This document shows, one piece after another, positions 44,649 through 53,653 of a stretch of 64,000 nucleotides of DNA. The notes beneath the pieces were generated by a model, which worked only from the letters and a program-made list of their open reading frames with translations, did no database searches and was not told where the DNA came from. Origin of the DNA: Candidatus Intricatilinea gracilis (GTDB taxonomy: Bacteria > Pseudomonadota > Gammaproteobacteria > Burkholderiales > Burkholderiaceae_C); assembly GCA_016702605.1 (NCBI GenBank), contig JADJDQ010000003.1:299501-363500 (forward strand). The letters are read 5' to 3'. Position 1 is the first letter of the stretch. Each line of letters begins with the position of its first letter. A program made the position numbers and the translations under genes.

Positions 44649-45815
44649 TCAGACCAGCTCGCGCCGCGCGATGCGCCGGCACAGCGCCGTGGTGTCGTCG
44701 CTCGGGTGCAGGCCGAGCTGCAGGCGCAGCGCCGTCACACAGGTGCGGTACTGGCGTTCGGCCAGTTGCGGCTGGCCGAGCCGGGCGTAACAGCGCATCA
44801 GGCGCTGGTGGGCACCTTCATTGCATTCGTCCTGCGTCAGATGACGCAAGGCGGCGCGCAGGCAGCCGTGCACGTCGCCCACCTGCTCGCGAAGCACGGA
44901 CAGGCGCTCGAGCACTTCGTTGAAGCGGTTGCGCAGGGCCTGACTCTCGCCGGCCAGGGCCGGCTCGTGTTCTCCGGCGTCGAGCAGGTCGGCGCGGTAC
45001 AGCGCCACGGCCGCCTCGTAATGTGTGATGGCAGCACCACTCTGGCCGGCCACTTCCTCACAACGGCCGAGTTCGGCGTTGAGCATGAAGTGTTCGACGT
45101 CCAGCCACACCTCGCCCGGCACGAAGAGCTGGTAACCCTCGTCGCTGTGGCGCAGCAGGTTGACCTTGCCCAGCGCGCGGCGCAGGCGGTGCAGCGTCAC
45201 GTTGAGGTTGTTGCGCGCGGCGGCGGTGTCGGCGTCGGGCCAGAACATGGCGCACAAGCGGGCGCGCGAGATCGGCCGGCGCCGTTGCAGCAGCAGCACC
45301 TGCAGCAGTGAACGCGCCTTGCCACGCGGCAGTTCGTGCAGCGGCTGGCCGTCGAGCCAGACCTGGAAGCCGTCGAGCATCTGCGCCGTGAGTCCATTGG
45401 TCTGGGTGATGGGGGTGATGACGGGGTCGTCGTGGCCCAGGCGCGCCACTGCGGCGGCCCGGTCGAGCTGGCGTTGCGGCTGGTCACGGGTGGGCTGGTA
45501 GCCGCCACCGGGCAGGCTGGCGGGTGAGTCCGTCGGCGCGAAGTAGGCCCGATCGAAACCGCTGGGGGTGACGGCGTCGTCCAGCCGCGCCGGTGCCATC
45601 GGGTTGGCACGCCAGCTCGACATGGCGCGGTCCCAGGCGTTGAGCAGGCTGCGGGTGGCCGCCACCATGTCGGCCAGTGGTGCAATGGCTGCCGGCTGGC
45701 GCAGGATGGCGGCCGGCACGTCGAGCGGCATCAGGGCAGCGTCGTGTGCTGCAGCAAACATGGGGTGCTGGTGGCGCTTTGCCGACGGCATCGACGAGTT
45801 GGCAGTGATGTGCAT
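44649..45815 (-). CDS. BTAD-domain transcriptional regulator (SARP-like)
   Basis: This 388-residue protein starts at ATG 45815 with CAGGAG 6 bases upstream. The first 140 residues are poorly conserved. Then comes an OmpR-like winged helix (DGFQVWLDGQPLHELPRGKA, ARLCAMFWPDADTAAARNNL, HRLRRALGKVNLLRHSDEGY) and a C-terminal bacterial transcriptional activator domain of TPR helices (ALYRADLLDAGEHEPALAGE, HQRLMRCYARLGQPQLAERQ). SARP-type proteins activate transcription as direct-repeat-binding dimers. It lies between the Crp-like and cyclase genes in the same direction, 288 bp before the cyclase start. Confidence 0.85.
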   Translation of the reverse strand: MHITANSSMPSAKRHQHPMFAAAHDAALMPLDVPAAILRQPAAIAPLADMVAATRSLLNAWDRAMSSWRANPMAPARLDDAVTPSGFDRAYFAPTDSPASLPGGGYQPTRDQPQRQLDRAAAVARLGHDDPVITPITQTNGLTAQMLDGFQVWLDGQPLHELPRGKARSLLQVLLLQRRRPISRARLCAMFWPDADTAAARNNLNVTLHRLRRALGKVNLLRHSDEGYQLFVPGEVWLDVEHFMLNAELGRCEEVAGQSGAAITHYEAAVALYRADLLDAGEHEPALAGESQALRNRFNEVLERLSVLREQVGDVHGCLRAALRHLTQDECNEGAHQRLMRCYARLGQPQLAERQYRTCVTALRLQLGLHPSDDTTALCRRIARRELV

Positions 45816-46000
45816 GGTGAGCTCCTGAGCGCTGCGACAGACCTGGGTGAAAGACAACTACCGAGGTGTTTGTCCTGCTGTGCAAACGAGTCTAGGAGTG
45901 CCCCGCTGCCGGGCGCGGTGCGCTTACGCACCGGCTGGCATAGATGGCAGAAATGCAAAGCCCGGCAAATTGCGCGGCAGTGGCGCTCGGCGGATGGGGC

Positions 46001-46720
46001 TCAGCCGGTAGCGCGGCGCCCCGACACCAGGCCGGCCAGGCGTTCGAGGTCTTCGACCACCAGGCCGTCGTCGTGTTTGGCGACGATGCCCAGGCGGGTC
46101 AGCTCGGCCAGTTCACGTGTGACCTGCTCGCGGTAGGTGCCCACCCGTGCGGCCAGTTCGGCGTGGCGCGGCATGGGGGTGAGCTTGACACGCCCGGTGG
46201 CGCCACTGTCGACAGCCAGTGCCAGGCGCAGCAGCTCGCTGGCCAGGCGCTGGTTCACGCTCAGGGTGCTGAGTTCGTAGACACGGTCGGTGAGCTGGCG
46301 CACGGTGTTCGCCAGGCCGGCCAGCACCCGCTCGCAGATCGGCCAGTGCAGGCGCAGCAGGTCGAGAAAGTCGCTCGCCGCCAGCCGCGCCAGCACCGAT
46401 TCGTCCAGCGCAATCACCGTGGCGCTGCGTGGGCCGCCGTCGACAGCGGCGATCTCGCCGACACATTCACCGTCACCCACGTCGCGAAAACTCACCTCGC
46501 GCCCGGTCGGCGACAGTGCCACCACACGCAGCCGGCCCTTGATGAGCAAGTAGACCGCGTGGTCGTCGTCGTTGCGCGCCACCACCGTGGCACCGGCCGT
46601 GTAGCGCCTGAAGTGGCAACGTTCGGCCACTTCGCGCAACACACTGTCGGGCAAGCCGGCCAGCAGGCGCACACCCTGCAGGCCGACGATGCTGACCGGC
46701 AATGAGCCGTAGCTACTCAC
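46001..46720 (-). CDS. Crp/Fnr family transcriptional regulator
   Basis: This 239-residue protein has an N-terminal cyclic-nucleotide-binding fold (VYLLIKGRLRVVALSPTGRE; DGECVGEIAAVDGGPRSATV). The RSATV portion matches the phosphate-binding R-S/T of cNMP-binding proteins. A C-terminal Crp-type winged helix (MPRHAELAARVGTYREQVTR) follows. No Fe-S cysteine cluster of the Fnr type is seen. The presence of an intact binding signature and a downstream class III cyclase suggests it may sense the cNMP made by that protein. It is the first of three regulators transcribed leftward. Confidence 0.9.
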   Translation of the reverse strand: MSSYGSLPVSIVGLQGVRLLAGLPDSVLREVAERCHFRRYTAGATVVARNDDDHAVYLLIKGRLRVVALSPTGREVSFRDVGDGECVGEIAAVDGGPRSATVIALDESVLARLAASDFLDLLRLHWPICERVLAGLANTVRQLTDRVYELSTLSVNQRLASELLRLALAVDSGATGRVKLTPMPRHAELAARVGTYREQVTRELAELTRLGIVAKHDDGLVVEDLERLAGLVSGRRATG

Positions 46721-46844
46721 CGCGCCACCCTGCGGCCACTGCGCTCATTGCGTGAGCGCTGCACCGACGGCGGGTGTCTGCCCTCGTCGGCCGAACGACG
46801 ACGGTACTCATGGCGATGCGGACGGTGTCATCGCCAGCAGCGCC

Positions 46845-48213
46845 TCAGATCCGCCGGGCGAGCTTGGCCGCCAGGCCGATGTAGCTGCCTGGTGTGAGCG
46901 CCAGCAGGCGCTGCTTGTCGGCCTCGGGCAGGGCCAGTTCGGCGACGAAACCCAGCATCAGCTCGCGGGTCATGGGGCGACCACGGGTGAACTGCTTGAG
47001 CTGCTCGTAGGGCTCGGGCAGGCCGTGGCGGCGCATCACCGTCTGGATCGGTTCGGCCAGCACTTCCCAGGCGTCGTCCAGGTCGGCGGCCAGAGCGTCG
47101 GCATTGAGTTCGAGCTTGCCCAGGCCACGCTGCAGGCTGTCGTAGCCCAGCAGGGCGTAACCCAGCGCCACACCCATGTTGCGCAGCACGGTGGAATCGG
47201 TCAGGTCACGCTGCCAGCGGCTCACCGGCAGCTTCTGGCTCAGGTGAGCCAGCAGCGCGGTCGACAGGCCGAAGTTGCCTTCGGCGTTCTCGAAGTCGAT
47301 CGGGTTGACCTTGTGCGGCATGGTCGACGAACCGACCTCGCCGTCACGCAGCTTTTGCTTGAAGTAGCCCAGGCTGATGTAGCCCCAGACGTCGCGCGAC
47401 CAGTCGATCAGGATGGTGTTCAGGCGCGTGAGGGCGTCGAACAGTTCGGCCATGTAGTCGTGCGGCTCGATCTGGATGGTGTAGGGGTTGAAGGCCAGGC
47501 CCAGGCGTTCTTCGACCACGGTGCGGCTGAAGGCTTCCCAGTCGTGTTCGGGGTAGGCCGACAGGTGGGCGTTGTAGTTGCCCACGGCTCCGTTCATCTT
47601 GGCCAGCAGCGGCACGGCAGCGATGCGGGTGCGCGCAGCGGCCACGCGCGCCAGCACGTTGGCGATCTCCTTGCCCACCGTGGTGGGGCTGGCGGTCTGG
47701 CCATGCGTGCGGCTCAGCATGGGCTGGTCGGCGTATTGATGCGCCAGCACACGCAGACGCTCGGCCAGGGCGTCGATGGCGGGCAGCAGCACCTCGTCGC
47801 GGGCGCCCTTGAGCATCAACGCGTGGCTGGTGTTGTTGATGTCTTCGCTGGTGCAGGGCGAAGTGCACGAACTCGGCGGCGGCGGCCAGCTCGGCGTGGT
47901 CGGCAAAACGCTGCTTGAGCCAGTACTCGACGGCCTTGACGTCGTGGTTGGTACGTTTCTCGATGTCCTTGATGGCCTGGGCATCACCCTCGCCGAACCG
48001 CACCACCAGCGAGCGCAGCAGCCCGCGCGACGCTTCGGTGAGGGGCGCGAACTCGCTGAAACCAGCGTCGGACAAGGCGATGAACCATTCGACTTCGACC
48101 TGCACACGCCGGTGCATCAGGCCGAATTCGCTCAGCAGCGGACGCAAGCCGGCCACACGCGCGGCGTAGCGACCATCCAGCGGTGACAGGGCGGTGAGGG
48201 CGGAAAGTTCCAT
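46845..48213 (-). pseudogene. purB: adenylosuccinate lyase with one frame break
   Basis: PurB cleaves adenylosuccinate and SAICAR in purine synthesis. From ATG 48213 the product reads MELSALTALSPLDGRYAARV and stays in frame to EFVHFA. There, at about 47856-47858, one extra C (coding strand GCCC for GCC) shifts the frame. The next frame continues CTSEDINNTSHALML to the end, including the signature GSSTMPHKVNPIDFENAEG. Removing the one base gives 455 residues, the normal length (E. coli 456). Since purB is required for purine synthesis and the rest shows no decay, a sequencing or assembly error is more likely than a true loss. The gene diverges from the BMP-type transporter. Confidence 0.9.
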
Positions 48214-48536
48214 GGGGGATGGCCGGCGCTGCGGCGGCGCGGGCAGGTTGTGCAAACAGGTGATGCAGGAGGGCGGCCGCCCGTGACAGGGGCAAGGCGG
48301 CGGCCGAGATGGGCAATTTTAAGCGGCGCGTCGTGACGGCCCGGCGTCGCAGCCTGACATCGCCGGGCCGTCACGACGCGTGCTTGCGCGGGGCGGCCCG
48401 CCGGCTAGGGGTGGCCGGGTGTGATCATGATTCATGCCGACCCGGATTGACCGCCACGAGCCCGGGATGGGAACATGACTTGCTAACCCGGACTGACCCG
48501 CATCCCGCACCTGTCGACCCTCCAGAAGGAATCACC
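48214..48536. other. divergent intergenic region of purB and the BMP-type operon
   Basis: These 323 bp lie between two divergent genes, so both promoters are here. The striking element is a perfect 20-bp inverted repeat at 48327-48380. The palindrome TGATCA near 48422 is also present. No gene is evident. Confidence 0.55.
48327..48380. repeat. perfect 20-bp inverted repeat with 14-base loop
   Basis: The arm at 48327-48346 (CGCGTCGTGACGGCCCGGCG) is exactly complementary to 48361-48380, with a 14-base loop. As RNA it would be a very stable hairpin on either strand. It lies upstream of both purB and bmpA-like genes, where a terminator is not expected, and no T-run follows on either side. It may be a binding site, a leader hairpin of purB or a mobile scar. 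Confidence 0.85.
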
Positions 48537-49550
48537 ATGCCCCTGCGCCCCGTCACCCTTGCCCGCCGCCCCCTGATGTTCGCCCTGGCCGCCGTGGCTG
48601 CCAGCGCGCTGATGCACGCCCCGGCCCTGGCCCAGGCGAAGCTCAAGGTGGCCGCCATCTACACCGTGCCGGTGGAACAGCAATGGGTGAGCCGCATCGA
48701 CAAGGCACTCAAGGCCGCGGTGGCGCGTGGCGAGATCGAATACGTGTTCAGCGAGAACGTCAGCAACGCCGACTACGAACGCGTGATGCGCCAGTACGCC
48801 GAAGCCGGCAACGGCCTGGTGCTGGGTGAATCATTCGCCGTCGAGGCGGCCGCCCGCAAGGTGGCCAAGGACTACCCCAAGGTCGCCTTCCTGATGGGCA
48901 GCTCGGGCAAGCCGCAGGCGCCCAACTTCTCGGTCTTCGACAACTACATCCAGGAGCCGGCCTACCTGAGCGGCATGGTCGCCGGTGGCATGACCAGGAG
49001 CAACAAGATCGGCATGGTGGGTGGCTACCCCATCCCCGAGGTGAACCGGCTGATGAACGCCTTCATGGCCGGTGCCAAGGAGGTGAACCCCAAGGTCGAG
49101 TTCAGCGTGAGTTTCATCAACAGCTGGTTCGACCCGCCCAAGGCCAAGGAAGCCGCCTTCGCCATGATCGACAAGGGGGCAGACGTGATGTACGCCGAAC
49201 GTTTCGGCGTGAGTGATGCGGCCAAGGAGAAGGGCAAACTCGCCATCGGCAACGTCATCAACACCCAGCCGCAGTATCCCGACACCGTGGTGGCTTCGGC
49301 GCTGTGGAACATGGAACCCACCATCGCCGCCGCCCTGGCCGCTGTGAAGGGTGGCAAGTTCGCCGCCGAAGACTACGGCCAGTATTCACTCATGAAGTTC
49401 AAGGGCAGCGAACTGGCGCCACTGGGCACCTTCGAGAAGAAGGTGCCGGCCGTCGTGGTCACCAAGGTCAAGGCCAAGCAACAGGCCATCCTCGACGGCA
49501 AGTTCAGCGTGGTGGTAGACGACAGCCAGCCCAAGTCGAGCGCCAGGTAA
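48537..49550 (+). CDS. BMP family substrate-binding protein (nucleoside-type ABC transporter)
   Basis: This 337-residue protein starts at ATG 48537 behind AAGGA. A Sec signal ending APALAQA leads to a BMP (basic membrane protein/PnrA-like) domain: VAAIYTVPVEQQWVSRIDKA, GSSGKPQAPNFSVFDNYIQE, PAYLSGMVAGGMTRSNKIG and MIDKGADVMYAERFGVSDAA. PnrA-type proteins bind purine nucleosides. Here it heads a four-gene set: ATPase, then two permeases. The setting beside purB and ahcY (adenosine release) makes a purine nucleoside or related base a reasonable guess for the ligand. Confidence 0.9.
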   Translation: MPLRPVTLARRPLMFALAAVAASALMHAPALAQAKLKVAAIYTVPVEQQWVSRIDKALKAAVARGEIEYVFSENVSNADYERVMRQYAEAGNGLVLGESFAVEAAARKVAKDYPKVAFLMGSSGKPQAPNFSVFDNYIQEPAYLSGMVAGGMTRSNKIGMVGGYPIPEVNRLMNAFMAGAKEVNPKVEFSVSFINSWFDPPKAKEAAFAMIDKGADVMYAERFGVSDAAKEKGKLAIGNVINTQPQYPDTVVASALWNMEPTIAAALAAVKGGKFAAEDYGQYSLMKFKGSELAPLGTFEKKVPAVVVTKVKAKQQAILDGKFSVVVDDSQPKSSAR

Positions 49551-49617
49551 GCCGCGCTCGACACCCGCGCCGCCCCCGCCCGACAACGCACCGCGCCAGG
49601 CCCTTGCCGAATCACCG

Positions 49618-51534
49618 ATGACTGCCGCAGTGTTGCCCACGCCGGTGCTGAGCCTGCGCGGCATCACCAAACGTTTCGGCTCGCTGGTCGCCAACGATGC
49701 GATCAGCATCGACCTGGCGGCGGGTGAGGTGCTGGCGCTGCTGGGTGAAAACGGCGCCGGCAAGAGCACGCTGGTGTCGATCCTGTTCGGCCACTACACG
49801 GCCGACGAGGGCGAGATCCTGGTGCGCGGACTACGGCTGCCGCCAGGTGACCCACGCGCCGCGCTGGCCGCTGGTGTGGGCATGGTGCATCAGCACTTCA
49901 CCCTGGCCGACAACCTGAGCGTGCTCGACAACGTCATGCTCGGCACCGAGCCGCTCTGGCGCCCTGCCTCGGCAAGGCGTGCGGCGCGCGCCAAACTCGT
50001 CGCCACGGCCGAACGGCTGGGGCTGGCGGTCGACCCCGAGGCGCGTGTCGCCACCTTGTCGGTGGGTGAACGTCAGCGCGTCGAGATCCTCAAGGCGTTG
50101 ACCCGCGGCGCCTCGATCCTGATCCTCGACGAACCCACCGCCGTGCTCACGCCGCAGGAGGTGGCCAGCCTGTTCGGCGTGTTGCGCCGCCTGGTGGCCG
50201 AGGGCCTGGCGATCATCTTCATCAGCCACAAACTCGACGAAGTACTGGCCATCTCGCACTGCGTGGCCGTGCTGCGCAGCGGCAAGCTGGTGGCGCTGCG
50301 CGACATCGAGCGACCCGCCGAGCCCGCAGCCGGTCCGGCACTCGGTCTCGGTTCTCCCGCGCCATCCGACATCGCGCACGCTGGAGCCACACCGGATCGA
50401 TCGACGTCTGATGCTGCCGCACCAGACACAGCCGCGCAGGGCGACATTGCGGCGGCAACCGCCAGCATGCGCGACACGGCCCGGCTGGCAGCCGAACTGG
50501 CCGAGCTGATGGTGGGCCGGCGTGTCGAGCTGCCGCACCGCACTGCCCAGGCGCAGCGCGGCGCGCCGCGCCTGCAATTGCAGGACGTGGTGGTCACTTC
50601 GCGCCAGTCCGGCGCCGGCCGGCCACTGCTCGACCACGTGTCGCTCACCGTGCACGGCGGCGAGATCGTGGCCATCGCCGGTGTGTCGGGCAATGGCCAG
50701 CAGGCCCTGGCCGAGCTGTGTTTCGGCCTCGTCGCGCCGACCGCGGGCAGCCTCACACTGGACGACATCGCCCTGCCCGCCCGGCCGCGCGCCTGGGTCG
50801 ACGCCGGTGTGGCGCGGGTGCCCGAAGACCGCCACGCCGTGGGAGCCGTGGGTGAACTCAGCGTGTGGGAAAACGCCGTACTGGAGTGTTACGCCGAGCC
50901 GCCCATCGCACGTTTCGGCCTGCTGCGCCGCGACCTGGCGCAAGCCCATGCCGGCGCTTTGGTCGAACGGTTCGACGTGCGTGGCACCGAGGCACAAGGC
51001 CTGGCCACGCCGGTGCGGCGCCTGTCGGGCGGCAACCTGCAAAAACTCATCCTTGGACGCGCCTTGATGGGCCGGCCACTCGACCGCTCCGGCGCGTCGG
51101 CAAGGCCCGCGGCACCAGCCGCCAGCGGACGACCGGGCCACCAGCCCAAGCCGGTGGCGGACGATACGGCGCTGCTCACCAGCCAGGTCGCCACACAACT
51201 CATCGTCGCCGACCAGCCGACCTGGGGCCTGGACGTGGGCGCCGTCGCCTACGTGCACCAGCAACTGCTCGACGCCTGCGCGGCCGGCGCCGCGGTGCTG
51301 CTGATCAGTGAAGACCTGGACGAGATCCGCGCCCTGGCCGACCGCATCGCCGTGATCCACCAGGGGCATCTGACGCCAGCCCGGCGCACCGCGGACTGGA
51401 GCCTGGCCGACCTCGGACTGGCGATGGCGGGGCAAGCTGGCGACCGGAGTGCCTCCGCACCCGGCGCGAGCACACTGGGGCAGGCGAGCGGCAACGACCC
51501 GGCGCGCTCCGGCGGAGACGGCCGTGCGCCTTGA
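49618..51534 (+). CDS. tandem ABC ATPase of the BMP-type transporter, with two inserts
   Basis: This 638-residue protein has two ABC domains in the RbsA/YufO style. Domain one has Walker A GENGAGKST, signature LSVGERQRVE and Walker B LILDEPTAVLTPQE. Domain two has GVSGNGQQA at the degenerate Walker A, signature LSGGNLQKLI, and Walker B VADQPTWGLDVG. It is over 100 residues longer than usual (about 510). An Ala/Asp-rich insert of about 55 residues sits between the domains. A second insert of about 40 residues (SGASARPAAPAASGRPGHQP region) falls between signature and Walker B of domain two, a place that is normally short. It powers the adjacent permeases. Confidence 0.88.
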   Translation: MTAAVLPTPVLSLRGITKRFGSLVANDAISIDLAAGEVLALLGENGAGKSTLVSILFGHYTADEGEILVRGLRLPPGDPRAALAAGVGMVHQHFTLADNLSVLDNVMLGTEPLWRPASARRAARAKLVATAERLGLAVDPEARVATLSVGERQRVEILKALTRGASILILDEPTAVLTPQEVASLFGVLRRLVAEGLAIIFISHKLDEVLAISHCVAVLRSGKLVALRDIERPAEPAAGPALGLGSPAPSDIAHAGATPDRSTSDAAAPDTAAQGDIAAATASMRDTARLAAELAELMVGRRVELPHRTAQAQRGAPRLQLQDVVVTSRQSGAGRPLLDHVSLTVHGGEIVAIAGVSGNGQQALAELCFGLVAPTAGSLTLDDIALPARPRAWVDAGVARVPEDRHAVGAVGELSVWENAVLECYAEPPIARFGLLRRDLAQAHAGALVERFDVRGTEAQGLATPVRRLSGGNLQKLILGRALMGRPLDRSGASARPAAPAASGRPGHQPKPVADDTALLTSQVATQLIVADQPTWGLDVGAVAYVHQQLLDACAAGAAVLLISEDLDEIRALADRIAVIHQGHLTPARRTADWSLADLGLAMAGQAGDRSASAPGASTLGQASGNDPARSGGDGRAP

Positions 51535-52591
51535 AGCTCGCCCCATCGTCGCAGGCTGGCGCGCCCATCTGCCGCGGGTGCTGGCGCCGCTGGTGGCCAT
51601 CGTCTTCACACTCGTGATCACCTCGCTGCTGGTGGCCTGGGCGGGTGCGCCGGTCGGCAAGGCGTATGCGTTGCTCATCGAGGGCGGCTTCGGCTCGCGT
51701 TTTGCGCTGACCGAGACCTTCACACGCGCCACGCCGCTGATCCTGACCGGGCTGTGTGCGGCGGTGGCTTTTCGCGCCCGGCTCTACAACATCGGCGCCG
51801 AGGGCCAGCTCTACGGCGGGGCCCTGGCCGCGGTGGCCGTGGGCGGCTGGCTGGCGCAGAGCACGGCGCCGCCGGCGCTGCTGATGGCCACCATGTTCGG
51901 CGCCGCCATGCTGGCGGGCGCCGCGTTGCTGCTGCTGCCGGCCTGGCTGAAAAGTGGCTTCGGCGTCGACGAGGTGGTGACGACGCTGCTGCTCAACTTC
52001 ATCGTGCTGCTGTTCGTGTCGGCCATGCTCGACGGGCCGATGAAGGACCCCGCCGCCATGGGCTGGCCACAAAGCATTGCCCTGAGCGATGCGCTGCAGC
52101 TAGACAAACTCGTGCCGCGCAGCCGCGTGCACACCGGCCTGCTGATCGCGCTGGCGCTGGCGCTGGGGCTGTGGGCGCTGCTGGCGCGCACGACGCTGGG
52201 GTTCGAGATCCGCGCCGTCGGGGCCAATGCCCGCGCCGCCGCGTTTGCCGGCATGCCGGTGGCACGCACCACCTTGCTGGTGGCGCTGATGTCGGGCGCA
52301 CTCGCCGGCCTGGCTGGTGCCATCGAAGTCGCCGGGCGCACCAGCTACCTCACACTCGACATGTCGCCCGGCTACGGCAGCAGCGGCATCGTCATCGCCA
52401 TGCTGGCCGGCCTGCATCCGCTGGGTGTGGTGGCGGCCGCCGTGTTCGTGGCCGGCATCCTGGTCGGCGCCGACAGCATGAGCCGCGCCGTGGGTGTGCC
52501 CACCTACATCGCCGACGTGATCGTGGCTGTCGCCTTGCTCTCGGCACTGGTCGCGACGCTGCTCTCAACGTACCGGCTGCGCTGGAAGTGA
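51524..52591 (+). CDS. BMP-type ABC transporter permease 1
   Basis: This protein of 355 residues from GTG 51524 overlaps the ATPase stop by 11 bp. It has about nine to ten membrane helices with the family pattern TPLILTGLCAAVAFRARLYNIGAEGQLYGG given here for its parts TPLILTGLCAAVAF and NIGAEGQLYGG, plus GYGSSGIVIAMLAGLHPLGV. It resembles the YufP/NupB-type permeases for nucleosides. With the next gene it should form the heteromeric channel. Confidence 0.9.
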   Translation: MRLEARPIVAGWRAHLPRVLAPLVAIVFTLVITSLLVAWAGAPVGKAYALLIEGGFGSRFALTETFTRATPLILTGLCAAVAFRARLYNIGAEGQLYGGALAAVAVGGWLAQSTAPPALLMATMFGAAMLAGAALLLLPAWLKSGFGVDEVVTTLLLNFIVLLFVSAMLDGPMKDPAAMGWPQSIALSDALQLDKLVPRSRVHTGLLIALALALGLWALLARTTLGFEIRAVGANARAAAFAGMPVARTTLLVALMSGALAGLAGAIEVAGRTSYLTLDMSPGYGSSGIVIAMLAGLHPLGVVAAAVFVAGILVGADSMSRAVGVPTYIADVIVAVALLSALVATLLSTYRLRWK

Positions 52592-52601
52592 GGGCGCAGC
52601 C

Positions 52602-53537
52602 ATGAGTGAACTACTCGACCTGCTCACCGCCGCGCCCTTCTGGGTGGCCGTGCTGCGCATCGCCACGCCGCTCATCCTGGGCACGCTGGGCGTGCTGCTG
52701 TGTGAACGCGCCGGGGTGCTGAACCTGGGCATCGAGGGCATCATGGTCGCGGGCGCCTTTGCCGGCTGGCTCACCGTCTACCTGGGCCATGGCCTGTGGA
52801 CGGGTGTGCTGGTGGCCGCCCTGTGTGGCGCGCTGCTGGGCGGCCTGCACTCGGTGCTGACGGTGCTGCTGCCGCTGTCGCAACATGTGGCCGGGCTGGG
52901 CATGACACTCTTCGCCACCAGCCTGGCGAGTTACGCCTACCGCGTGAGTTTCCCCAAGGTCGAGCGCCCGCCCACGATCGAACCCTTCGCGCCGCTGCTC
53001 GACCTGCCGGTGCCGGTGCTCAACCAGCAGACCGCGCTGACGTTGCTGGCGCTGGCGCTGGTGCCGATCATCGGCTGGATGCTGTACCGAACGCCCCTGG
53101 GCCTGGCGATACGCATGGTGGGCGAGAACCCGGCCGCGGTGGAAGGTCAGGGCCTGTCGGTGGCGCGGCTGCGTGTCGGCGCAGTGATGGCAGGCTCGGC
53201 GCTGATGGGCGTGGCGGGGGCATTTCTCACGCTGTCGGCCTTCAACGCCTTTTACTTCAACATGGTCAACGGGCGCGGCTGGGTGTGTGTGGCGCTGGTG
53301 GTGTTTGCCAGCTGGCGGCCCGGCAAGGCGCTGTTCGGCGCGCTGCTGTTCGCCTTCTTCGACGCCCTGCAGCTGCGCCTGCAACAGGCCGGTGGTGTGC
53401 TGGCGCAGATCGAGTTGCCCTACCAGTTCTACCTGATGCTGCCCTACCTGATGGCCATCGTCGCCCTGGTGCTGGTCGCCCGGCGCGCCAGTTATCCGCA
53501 GGCGTTGATGAAGCCTTATCGCAAGGGTGAGCGTTGA
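52602..53537 (+). CDS. BMP-type ABC transporter permease 2
   Basis: This 311-residue membrane protein resembles YufQ/NupC-type permeases: ATPLILGTLGVLLCERAGVL, NLGIEGIMVAGAFAGW and FNMVNGRGWVCVALVVFASW. It starts at ATG 52602, 10 bp behind permease 1. The -35 element of the ahcY promoter overlaps its last codons, so the operon ends here and the next transcription unit begins at once. Confidence 0.9.
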   Translation: MSELLDLLTAAPFWVAVLRIATPLILGTLGVLLCERAGVLNLGIEGIMVAGAFAGWLTVYLGHGLWTGVLVAALCGALLGGLHSVLTVLLPLSQHVAGLGMTLFATSLASYAYRVSFPKVERPPTIEPFAPLLDLPVPVLNQQTALTLLALALVPIIGWMLYRTPLGLAIRMVGENPAAVEGQGLSVARLRVGAVMAGSALMGVAGAFLTLSAFNAFYFNMVNGRGWVCVALVVFASWRPGKALFGALLFAFFDALQLRLQQAGGVLAQIELPYQFYLMLPYLMAIVALVLVARRASYPQALMKPYRKGER

Positions 53538-53563
53538 AGGCAAGGGTGAGTCCCAACTACAAT
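53534..53563 (+). promoter_or_regulatory. sigma-70-type promoter of the ahcY unit
   Basis: TTGAAG at 53534-53539 and TACAAT at 53558-53563 with an 18-bp spacer match the -35/-10 consensus well. Transcription would start near 53570, just before the riboswitch begins. The -35 overlaps the stop codon of the preceding permease gene. Confidence 0.7.
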
Positions 53564-53573
53564 GCCCGCTTCG

Positions 53574-53653
53574 CGTCCGAGGAGCGTTGCAAGGCGGCAG
53601 GTGACCTGCCAGCCCCAGGCTCGGACCCCTTTTATAGGCAACGGCGCTCACCC
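53574..53653 (+). ncRNA. SAH riboswitch (ahcY motif)
   Basis: The RNA matches the S-adenosylhomocysteine riboswitch. GUCCGAGGAGCGUUGC at the 5' side leads to a GGCAG/CUGCC hairpin at about 53595-53609, then CCAGGCUCGGAC, where UCGGAC (53621-53626) pairs with GUCCGA (53575-53580). GCAACGGCGCUCACC at the 3' side pairs back with the GAGCGUUGC segment. It is placed directly before ahcY, whose enzyme consumes SAH. Binding SAH is known to turn such genes on. Confidence 0.95.

Noticed and set aside
47840..47870. Programmed frameshifting in purB
   Set aside because: No slippery site; a single surplus base in a C run is a simpler explanation.
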